Shown here: one piece after another, positions 1-7,792 of the stretch
Layout: each line of letters starts with the position of its first letter
How positions within the stretch are numbered: position 1 is the first letter of the stretch
Assembly: GCA_014529385.2 (NCBI GenBank)
Contig: CM043958.1
Span: 126,806,817 to 126,870,816, forward strand
Source: Adiantum capillus-veneris
Taxonomy: Eukaryota; Streptophyta; Polypodiopsida; Polypodiales; Pteridaceae
Direction of reading: 5' to 3'
Length of the DNA stretch: 64,000 bases
Notes under the pieces: model-generated
The model's database searches: none
Told to the model about the DNA's origin: nothing
Seen by the model: only the letters and a program-made list of their open reading frames with translations
Position numbers and translations under genes: made by a program

Positions 1-806
1 GGAACCTTTGGCCACTGATCTCTAGCTCCAATAGCTTCATAAGCTATTCTTGTCAGAATTTCCACTCCTCCTATGTACTTTGGCTTCTCGTTGTGCATGG
101 CAATTACTTGCTCGTGGATGTGTTGAGCGTAATTCACCTCTTTTGGCATATTGCTCTTTAATGCCCATGTGATGGTGGTCGCAATGGCATGGGGTGGTGT
201 CGTATACTTTTGCGGTCTTTTACTGCAAACATGAAGAAATTGGTTGTACAGTCGGCAAAGGGTTGCCGCTCTTGGGTCCGCCATATCTCCATAGGTTGCA
301 TTTTGCTTCTTGGGCCCATAGACCTCTATGGCCTCTCTTCTTTCCCTGACCGAGCTCCCTTTGTTGTGCAGCTTCAATGCGTCTGCAATGAGCTGTGGAG
401 TGATCTGTACTTCTACTTTCTCTCCATCCATGGCTGTCACTGTGGCTTTTCCATCCTTCTGAATGGATGTTGCCAACTCGTACACTCTTCTTGTATCCAC
501 ACTTGATGGTCTCGAGGTGAAGAAACTGTGCAAGTCTGCCCTTTCCAGGTACCTGCTGATGTCTTCTGACCTGCTATAATCTACCAATTCTTGTGGGATC
601 ATCGGTATATCCACCGCTTGCCCTTGAGGATCTCTAAAAGTCCCCTGGTAGATCTTTATTCCCTCTTTCTCTAATACTGCTTCCTCCACCCAAGTTTTGG
701 TTGGCTTGAGGATTTCTGCTGGAATGTCAAAGGGTTCCGCTTCTGCAAGAGCATCTTTAATTGTCGGTCTTTTTCTCTTCGTTGCCGATGACTTGGCGGA
801 ATCCAT
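1..806 (-). CDS. 3' ORF of element 1 (partial, runs off the left edge)
   Basis: An ATG at 806 opens a minus-strand frame without a stop to position 1, about 268 codons. It starts with a short basic stretch (MDSAKSSATKRKRP) that looks like a nuclear localisation signal. The body is hydrophilic with no transmembrane segment or signal peptide. A segment around codons 105-140 (VYELATSIQKDG, then ITPQLIADALKL) resembles in layout the 'putative plant transposon protein' / plant-mobile-type domains found downstream of pol in plant Ty3 elements; that is a resemblance from memory, not a search. The position, in sense orientation after pol, is where Athila elements carry their env-like ORF, but I see no envelope feature. 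It is intact although the pol upstream is broken. Function unknown. Confidence 0.72.
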   Translation of the reverse strand, partial: MDSAKSSATKRKRPTIKDALAEAEPFDIPAEILKPTKTWVEEAVLEKEGIKIYQGTFRDPQGQAVDIPMIPQELVDYSRSEDISRYLERADLHSFFTSRPSSVDTRRVYELATSIQKDGKATVTAMDGEKVEVQITPQLIADALKLHNKGSSVRERREAIEVYGPKKQNATYGDMADPRAATLCRLYNQFLHVCSKRPQKYTTPPHAIATTITWALKSNMPKEVNYAQHIHEQVIAMHNEKPKYIGGVEILTRIAYEAIGARDQWPKV

Positions 807-3426
807 GGATCCTGTAACTCCAATTTCAGAAGTTAGCGTCTTTTTAGTACTGAAAGCCGAAATGAAGCTTTTAACTATTCAAATGACTTGAAAATTGAAA
901 CATGAGCTATTCAGGGCCTAAGGATGCAAGGTAGGTGAGGAAATATGCAAAATGGGCTCAAAATCATGCTGGAGACATCATACGCGTATGATGTCTTTTG
1001 TGTCAAAATGACTTCATATTGGTTGTGCTTGTAGTTGATTGTGTATACATGAGTATCATATGCTTGGATTTGAGTTTGGATCCCATTTGGTCAAGTTTTG
1101 GCTAGTTTAGTCCAGTTCCAGCTCTTGGCAAAATTTTGAAAGGGCATGTAGATCACTCTGTTTGGTGGTTGAAGCCCTGAGGTGCCAAAATCACATAGTG
1201 AGACATTATACGCGTATGATGTCTTTTAGTGTATTTTTGGATCAAATTTCTCTATAAGCTTGGATTTGGCTTTAGATAGGCTTATTCAGTGGATTTATGA
1301 AGTTTGGATAGATTTTGGGCTAAAAATGGCTCTAGAGATATCATACGCGTATAATGTCTTTTTCATCAATTTTGCATGGGATTGGTTCTGTGGACTCCCC
1401 ATGTACTAGTGAAGGACTGTCCCTACTCAAATCTTGGTTTGGACTTGAGTATGTTGGATTTGGGCCAAAAATAGGCTTTAGGTGAAGGATTTTCCCTCAA
1501 TTAGGCTAATGGGGTGATCCTCTTGACCAAATGGTTCCAAATTTCATATGTAGCATGTGTTAGATATATATAATGGATGTATGATGACAAATGAGCAGTT
1601 TTGGCTCTGTAAGTGCAAATAGACATCATACGCGTATGATGTCTTTTGTGTCAAAATGGTGCTTTTTGGTTCCAGATAGCTTGTAGATGTGTTAATCAAC
1701 AATCCTACAAAGTTTCAATGAGTTGGGAGTTATTTTGACAAAATTAGGACCAAAAATCAATTATATGGCCTACTTTGCGTCTTTTTGGTTTTCCTTGGGT
1801 TTTCTAACTCCAATTCTCATGATACTTGGTTCATAGGATGTGATTAACATGTGGAATGAGGTTATGCACTCAAATGTTGAAATGGATGTGAAATTCATGC
1901 TATGAGACATCATACGCGTATGATGTCTTTTCTTGAAATGTTGGTCTTTTTGTGCAAAGAATGCTTTGTGCTAGTGCCCTAAGCCCTGCTAACTAGTTTT
2001 CAACTTAAAAAGTCATCAGTTTAGCTAAAAAGCCTCCTTATAGGCATTTCAGTCTCCGAAGTCGTCTTTTTGCCTTGGAGTTGAATTTCTTCAACTTTTC
2101 TTCTCGAGAGTTGTATTTCCAGCTCATTGGATATGTTGTGAAGCCATCTATTTGGTTGAACTTGACTTTGGCTCCCCGTTCTCCATCTTTCTCCTTTTGG
2201 TTGCCCGAAAGCGTCTTTTTCACCATCGGTAAGTGAATCAGCTTTCTTTTGGGTTTTGCTTGCAAACATAAGTCATCCATGTATATTTGAAGCTGCTTGT
2301 GAAGTTTCATTTCATTCGGTCGTCAATTTCAGTCGTTATGCCAAAATGACGCTTTGTGTGTCTGTCGTCGAATCGGTTGTTTTGACCCACTTTTGGTGGT
2401 CCAAACTTGGAGATACTCCATGGTTGCATTGCCCTCGATGTTGTTAAGCTTCCTGAGAAGTTTTGTGTCGTTTCGACAACTTTTTCCTGTTTGCCTCTTT
2501 CAGGCTCTGTTGACCTAGGGTTTTTCCAGTCGTTCTTTCTCAAGCTTTGAGTGTTAGAAACCCATCTTCTATACTAAGGTAACCCACCTATAAGTTCTTG
2601 CAAGGTTTGGTTAGGCGGTTGTGCCACTACCTAGCATTCTACCGCATTCCCCGTCTGCTCTTGTTTCTTGGTTTTGGTCAGTTTTCGCGACAAAAGTTAA
2701 TGATAAGCATCAAAAGCTTATGGCAACGAGTCTACCTCTCATGTCTGGTGTCCTCTGAGCTCTCGTAGCAGTCATAGAAGGCTGTAGAAGGTTGGATGCT
2801 CCTGTGTGCTCTTTGCTCTTTCCAAGAAGGTAATAGTGGAAATGAGCTTGAAAGTGATGTGAAAAATACTTAACTTCGGACTTCCCGGATCACTTGTTAC
2901 CAAATTTGACATGTGCTCCTATCTTGTCGTGAAATGCACTTTAGGATTTGAAATTTCTCAATTTGGACTCCGTTTGACCTGTTTCTAAGAAATCTGTCCA
3001 CTTTGCCAAAATTCTGTCATTTCGGGCTTTCCGCAACTTTTCCCGAATTGTACTCAATTTTTACCATGGGTTGCCCTTGTCATTAGGATCATCACCATCT
3101 ATTTTTTTCTTTTTCCTGATCTCGTTTCATCTGCTTTTTTATTTTTCTTTTACTTTTATCAAGAAAATCATAAAAATTAAAGAAAAATAGCAAATTGAAG
3201 CCAAAAAATTCCAAACATACACAATAAATAGCTGGTAACTCTGTGTATATGAATATACACTTACTTGTGATTTCTGGACTTGGATTACCACTTTTTTCCA
3301 CTTTTTAGCTCCAAAAACACTCTTATTTAGTGATATTTACACGTCTAGAGACCCAAATTCATCATTTGATCTCTTCTTGTTGCAAAACAAGGTATATAAG
3401 GACATAAATATTATCAATATCCGCAA
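807..3426 (-). other. Spacer between pol and the 3' ORF of element 1
   Basis: About 2.6 kb with no convincing coding region. It begins where the integrase frame stops after the first zinc cysteine (3427). The part near 3100-3300 is A/T rich. The part at 973-1928 holds the palindrome array described separately. A 23-nt stretch at 2266-2288 equals the RT active-site codons at 4965-4987. The integrase catalytic core expected here is missing. Confidence 0.7.
973..1928. repeat. Palindrome array, cluster 1 (upstream of the 3' ORF)
   Basis: Five copies of a 24-bp palindrome (AGACATCATACG followed by its reverse complement) at 973-996, 1201-1224, 1336-1359, 1621-1644 and 1905-1928. Copies 973, 1621 and 1905 are perfect; 1201 has one change and 1336 has two. 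Spacings are 228, 135, 285 and 284 bp. Sequence between copies is similar in the same orientation to cluster 2: for example 'caagttttggctagttta' near 1093 against 'caagttatggctagttta' near 10671. The copy nearest the 3' ORF lies 167 bp upstream of its ATG. Confidence 0.93.
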
Positions 3427-3912
3427 TCAACATCGTTTAACGTATTCCTCAGCGTCCATATGTAATGTTGGCCACCATATTCCTGTGGCTAAGACAAGTT
3501 TTGCTATCTTATCACCTGAGAAATGGCCTCCACCTACTCCTCCATGAGCTTGCTCCAGGATTATCACATACTCAGACTCTGATGCGCAAATCCTAAGCTG
3601 GTTGTCTTTACCTCTCTTATAGAGTTGATCTCCTATTAAAGCGTAATCTCTAGCTTCTGTCTCTACAGATTTCTGACGAGCTTTTGATGTTCCTTCTGGG
3701 AAAGTTCTATTTGTGAGATATTCAACAATATACCGACTCCATTCCGGAGCTTTCATTATCTGATATAATGTCGAATACTCTGCTGGCGGTTTTGATGAAC
3801 ATACAATACATACAGTGACATATTCATGTACGCTTTTTTTCATTCCTGGCCAATAGACTCCCAATTGTAACAAATTTCTAATGTGTTCCTTCTTGAACAA
3901 TGAAATGCACAT
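3427..3912 (-). pseudogene. Integrase N-terminal zinc region of element 1, frameshifted and truncated
   Basis: The frame first gives the end of one zinc module (GVYWPGMKKSVHEY, then CIVC) whose two histidines sit in the overlapping ORF at 3840-5342. It then carries a second linker plus module: a linker from APEWSR, then AHGGVGGGHF, GIWWPTLHMDAEEYVKRC, and a stop just after the first cysteine. In Ty3 integrases the HHCC domain binds zinc and precedes the DDE core. Here the core is absent: the sequence after 3427 becomes non-coding spacer. The second module therefore ends before its CxxC is complete. Either a deletion or recombination removed the core. Confidence 0.78.
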
Positions 3913-5342
3913 TCCTGAACATGTGCTTCGCGCAGATATATATTATATTCCTCAGGATTGATGCATAGTCGTAAAACATGATCATTTCCCAATTGATACA
4001 ACCTTCCTGCAACCAATTGAAGATTCTTGGATTGCTGAATAGCAATATGTTTCTGGTTGTATTCTCTTCTATCAAACTCTCCTCCATAGGTTAATAAGCT
4101 AACGACATTTTGAGACCACTTCGGTATCATTTCTATGTTGAACAAGTACGCGTCTGGCATGTCGTCATCTACTCCTATAGGGTCTTCCCCATTCGTCAAT
4201 CGCGAAAGATGATCAGCTCTAAGATGTGTTTTTCCGTTCTTTACTACTACCGTGAAGTCGAATTCCAGTAAGATAATGAACCATCTCACTATTCTCCCGG
4301 TATTGCATGGTTTATTCACTAGGTAGAGCAAGGCTTGGTGATCCGTAAAAAACACAAACTTGTTGGCTAGAAGATAATGCCGAAATTTCTTCACAGCATA
4401 TATCATTCCTAATCCTTCTCGCTCTGTTGTGGTGTAATTCTTCTCTGCATTGTTGAGCTGTCGACTGGCGTAACAGATAGGAAAATCCATGTTTCCTTCT
4501 TCTGGCTGAGCCAGAATGCATCCTATTGCATATGCCGAAGCATCTATATGCACATGGAATATCTTCTCCCAATCTGGTGATTTCAAGACTGGAGCAGTAA
4601 TGAGTGCCTCTTTCAATTTCTTGAATGATTCCTCACACTCCTCTGTCCATTCAAAGTTCACTATTAGCCTGTAAAGTGGTTGGCCTATTATAGCGTACAT
4701 GTAAATGAATCGTCTATAATATCCGCAATGTCCCATAAAGCTCTGTACTTGTTTCGCATTTGTTGGTCTAGGCATATCCACTATAACTTTTATCTTCTCT
4801 AAATCCGTGGATATTCCGTTTTGTGAGACAATATGTCCCAGAATTCTGCCCTGTCGGACCATAAACACACATTTCTCAGGATTGAGACAAATGCGATATG
4901 TCCTACATTTCTCAAATACTTTTCTTAGGTGTTCTAGATGCTCATCTCTCAGAAGAGAATGTACACATAAGTCATCCATGTATATTTCTAGAAACAACCT
5001 TAAGTATTCTTTGAAAGCATGTGTCATCAGCCTCTGGAAGGTTGCGGGAGCATTGGTTAGACCAAAAGGCATAACCCGATAAGCATAAATTCCCCACTCC
5101 GTTGCAAAAGCTGTTTTATGTTGATCTGTCGGTGCTATGGCTAGCTGGTTATATCCTGAAAAACCATCAAGAAAGGAGTATGCTGTTTTCCCTGATACAC
5201 GCTCTAGAACATGATCAGTTATCGACAGGGGATAATTGTCCCTGATTGTTGCAGCATTGACTTTCTTTAAGTTGACACACACTCGGAGTTTTTCGTTCTT
5301 CTTGGACCACCACAATTGGAGATACCCAATCGGTGTGTTCAA
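3840..5342 (-). pseudogene. Reverse transcriptase and RNase H of element 1
   Basis: Codes for the main RT (fingers/palm with [40 protein letters not shown] and the catalytic EIYMDDL near residue 119) and a Ty3-type RNase H (HIDASAYAIGCILAQ near residue 265, TDHQALLYL, ADHLSRL). After RNase H comes a linker starting IPKWSQNVVSLL and the first histidine pair of an integrase zinc module. The start is artificial: it lies in the RT N-terminus, which continues in another frame in the ORF at 5215-5751, the break being near 5310 in an A-rich run. The 3' end also overlaps the next fragment in a different frame. Catalytic residues are kept, so the frameshifts look recent. Confidence 0.9.
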
Positions 5343-5751
5343 TCTCGTATATGAATTCAGCTTCCATTAGCTTATCTATCTCTTCTTTGATTCGCTTAGC
5401 AAACGTATCATTATATGTGTATGGTCTCTGTCTGCTAGGCTTTGCATCTTGTTTTAGTGGGATTGTGTGTTGGCATATTGATGGGTCAATTCCCTTTAAG
5501 TCCTTATAAGACCATGCAAACACATCCCTGTACTCTCGGAGAAGACTCAAAAGTCTCTCTTCCTCGCCTGGAGACAAATCTGTGGCTATGTACACCGGTC
5601 TAGGTGTCTCACCTGGAGCTGCTAAATCCACTTTTTTTGCATCCTCTGGTCCATCATAAGATTCGTTCTCCCTTCTCTCTCGAATAGGTTGGGTTAATAC
5701 CACCTTCCTATCCTCAATTGTGAATTTCCTGTAGTGAGAGGGAACATCCAT
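5215..5751 (-). pseudogene. Protease-RT junction and RT N-terminus of element 1
   Basis: This frame supplies the stretch before the RT core: an acidic linker (GEEERLLSLLREYRDVFAW, typical of the plant Ty3 region before RT), then EEIDKLMEAEFIYEI and HTDWVSPIVVVQ, the conserved RT N-terminal segment. It overlaps the protease ORF by 38 nt in a different frame and the RT ORF by 128 nt in a third frame. I see no clear slippery heptamer at the first overlap, so I read both changes as indels in one ancestral gag-pol frame rather than programmed shifts. The first could be checked for conservation in other copies. Confidence 0.8.
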
Positions 5752-7792
5752 GTTTTCCTTGATTTTGGCGTTTTCGCTCTCTGTACTTGTTTCTACGTTC
5801 TAACTTGGACTCCGTGTGTTCTCTATTGCGCTTGTTCTTTTTTGATTTTTCTGTTTCAGTTTTCGTTTCATTCCTTTGAACTTGATTTCTTGAGCTTCTT
5901 TTGTCTTTTCGTAAGCTCTTTTGATCATTGCCTCTCATTCTTCCAGAAATCTTGTCCTTAACACAATCTTCCGCCTTTACTAGCATTAGGAATTGAGTTT
6001 TTCTTCTTATTCTAGGCATCGGATTGGTTCTAACCCCCTTTGTTTTTCTCTTTGCTCTATAGCGTTTCTGGCGTTGTTTAGTTTGGTTCGGAAAATCATA
6101 AAATCTGACATCCATTATAGTTTCTTCGTTTCCGCTTGAATTGTCCGTTGACTCTTTGTCTACTTCATTTCCCCACTCTGGATGATCGGGAATGTCGTGA
6201 AACACCTCTTCTTCATCTTCCTTTTCCAGTGTATCGTTCTTTTCAGTTTCTTTTTCGAGTACAGTTCTCAACATGAAGTACGGAACCACGTCGTACCCGT
6301 CCTTGTCGCAAAATTTTGTTGTGGGACCATCCGGAATTGCACAAACATCTAGGGTTGCTAGAATGTGTGTCCATTCTAATGGTTCAAGCGTGTCCTCTGG
6401 AAAGGGTTCTCCTATATAAGCTTCGTCTTCGATATCCCTTTCTAAAACATATTCTTCTCGCCTCAGACTTCCACATTTCGAGGCTCCACACATCCATAAC
6501 TCCTTGGGCTTACCTAACCAAGCTGGAAATTCGGATCCCACCAAAGTAGCTGAATCAAACTCCTCTACCGGTGTTCGATTCACATCTTTGTAGCTATGGT
6601 CCTTTAGGTTCACACGTGTAGTGGTTTTCATATTTCTCAGGTATATGTGATCGTAGCCCCAATCCTGGACCATTTTCAACTGTCTCATGAATGGTCTTCC
6701 CAGTATGATATCATAGTTATTCTCCTTGCCAAAATCGACAATAGCAAAAGTATGTTCGTATTCAATGCCGCAAGAAGTCACTACGACTTTCTCTAATAAC
6801 CCCATAGGTTTCTCCATGTGTCCATCTGTTAATTGGAGTTTCAACCTAGTCTTCCTTATTGTTGGTTTCCCCCATTTTTTCCAGATTTCTTTTGTAGCAA
6901 TGGCTACCCCAGCTCCGCTGTCTAGTATTGCCATCGTGTTCACTCCTTGGAATTCAATTGGTAAGGTTGTATTCCCCTCTTCACCTTCGCAATACTCTCC
7001 GACCTTGTTTAAGGGTACAGGCTTAGCGTTCTTTTGTGGTTTGCTTAGCTCTTGTATACCCTCTTGCAGTCTCGATGTTGGGTCTTTTATCCCAAATTTC
7101 TCCAAGCATTTTCCTACAGTGGTCCACATATGTGGTCTTAGCCTCAAAAGCTCAGCTAGAGTGATAGTGCATGTCACTGGTGTTGACAAGATCTCTATCA
7201 ATCCTTGCGAGTCCATGACTTTTTCTGATGAGATTCTTCGTGAGGGAAGTGCTCTAATCTCAGATTTTGCTTCATACTCTCCTAAGTATGAAGGTAAGGT
7301 ATTCAGTGAATGAGGTTTGCTCTCCATTGTTCTAACAGAGCCCCCATCTCCCCAGTAAAATTGCAGATCCAAGTCCACTTGAGATCCTGCCTCAAATTCC
7401 ACTATAAGAGGATTCCTGATGTCCTTTTCCCAATTTGTCTGATTAGCTTGGCAACTTAGCTCGGTTGCAAAGTTTGCCTCTCTCACTTGTTTCCAAAATT
7501 CATTGTAATCCTCATCTCTTCCGTAAATCCTCTGTATGACCGGATGAAAACTCTCTATCTCCTGATCGGTTGTGTTCAATACTATGCGGTCATCCTTGTG
7601 TGTATCTTCAGACTTTTGTGCACTGCGAGTCTGTTCAGCTACCCGTGAAATGATAGTCTCTTGCTGAATTGAGTTTTCCGTTCCACAATTCATTGTTTCT
7701 CTTGGTGGTTCTAATAAGGCTTGTGCAGTCTCGATCATTCTCTGGCACATTTCAAGTCTCTGCTTTTCCAATTCCGCATTTGGGTATGTCAT
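5714..7792 (-). CDS. Protease-containing polyprotein segment of element 1
   Basis: 692 codons in the same frame as gag and separated from it only by one TGA. The retroviral-type aspartic protease lies around residues 283-380: TMAILDSGAGVAIAT carries the catalytic D-S-G, and GKENNYDIILGRPFMRQL is the flap/ILGRPF region typical of plant Ty3 proteases. Residues 1-280 are a linker and residues 560-692 are strongly basic (KRKTKGVRTN, SKKNKRNREHTESKLERR), a possible nucleic-acid-binding tail. The ATG directly follows the gag stop. A decayed homologue lies at about 28640-30485 in element 2. The frame is fully open, which suggests a young copy. Confidence 0.86.
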   Translation of the reverse strand: MTYPNAELEKQRLEMCQRMIETAQALLEPPRETMNCGTENSIQQETIISRVAEQTRSAQKSEDTHKDDRIVLNTTDQEIESFHPVIQRIYGRDEDYNEFWKQVREANFATELSCQANQTNWEKDIRNPLIVEFEAGSQVDLDLQFYWGDGGSVRTMESKPHSLNTLPSYLGEYEAKSEIRALPSRRISSEKVMDSQGLIEILSTPVTCTITLAELLRLRPHMWTTVGKCLEKFGIKDPTSRLQEGIQELSKPQKNAKPVPLNKVGEYCEGEEGNTTLPIEFQGVNTMAILDSGAGVAIATKEIWKKWGKPTIRKTRLKLQLTDGHMEKPMGLLEKVVVTSCGIEYEHTFAIVDFGKENNYDIILGRPFMRQLKMVQDWGYDHIYLRNMKTTTRVNLKDHSYKDVNRTPVEEFDSATLVGSEFPAWLGKPKELWMCGASKCGSLRREEYVLERDIEDEAYIGEPFPEDTLEPLEWTHILATLDVCAIPDGPTTKFCDKDGYDVVPYFMLRTVLEKETEKNDTLEKEDEEEVFHDIPDHPEWGNEVDKESTDNSSGNEETIMDVRFYDFPNQTKQRQKRYRAKRKTKGVRTNPMPRIRRKTQFLMLVKAEDCVKDKISGRMRGNDQKSLRKDKRSSRNQVQRNETKTETEKSKKNKRNREHTESKLERRNKYRERKRQNQGKHGCSLSLQEIHN

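Noticed and set aside
189-891. Plus-strand ORFs at 189-506 and 697-891
   Set aside because: Antisense to the long minus-strand 3' ORF, which runs unbroken from 806 to the window edge.
2021-2310. Second reverse transcriptase suggested by YMDD in a minus-strand ORF
   Set aside because: Only 23 nt match the true RT; no other RT motif around it.
5700-5760. Programmed frameshift between protease and RT
   Set aside because: No clear slippery site or stem seen, and two more shifts in pol are plainly mutational.
5734-7313. Plus-strand ORFs at 5734-5961, 6316-6549 and 6726-7313
   Set aside because: They lie antisense to the protease ORF and mirror its codon pattern.
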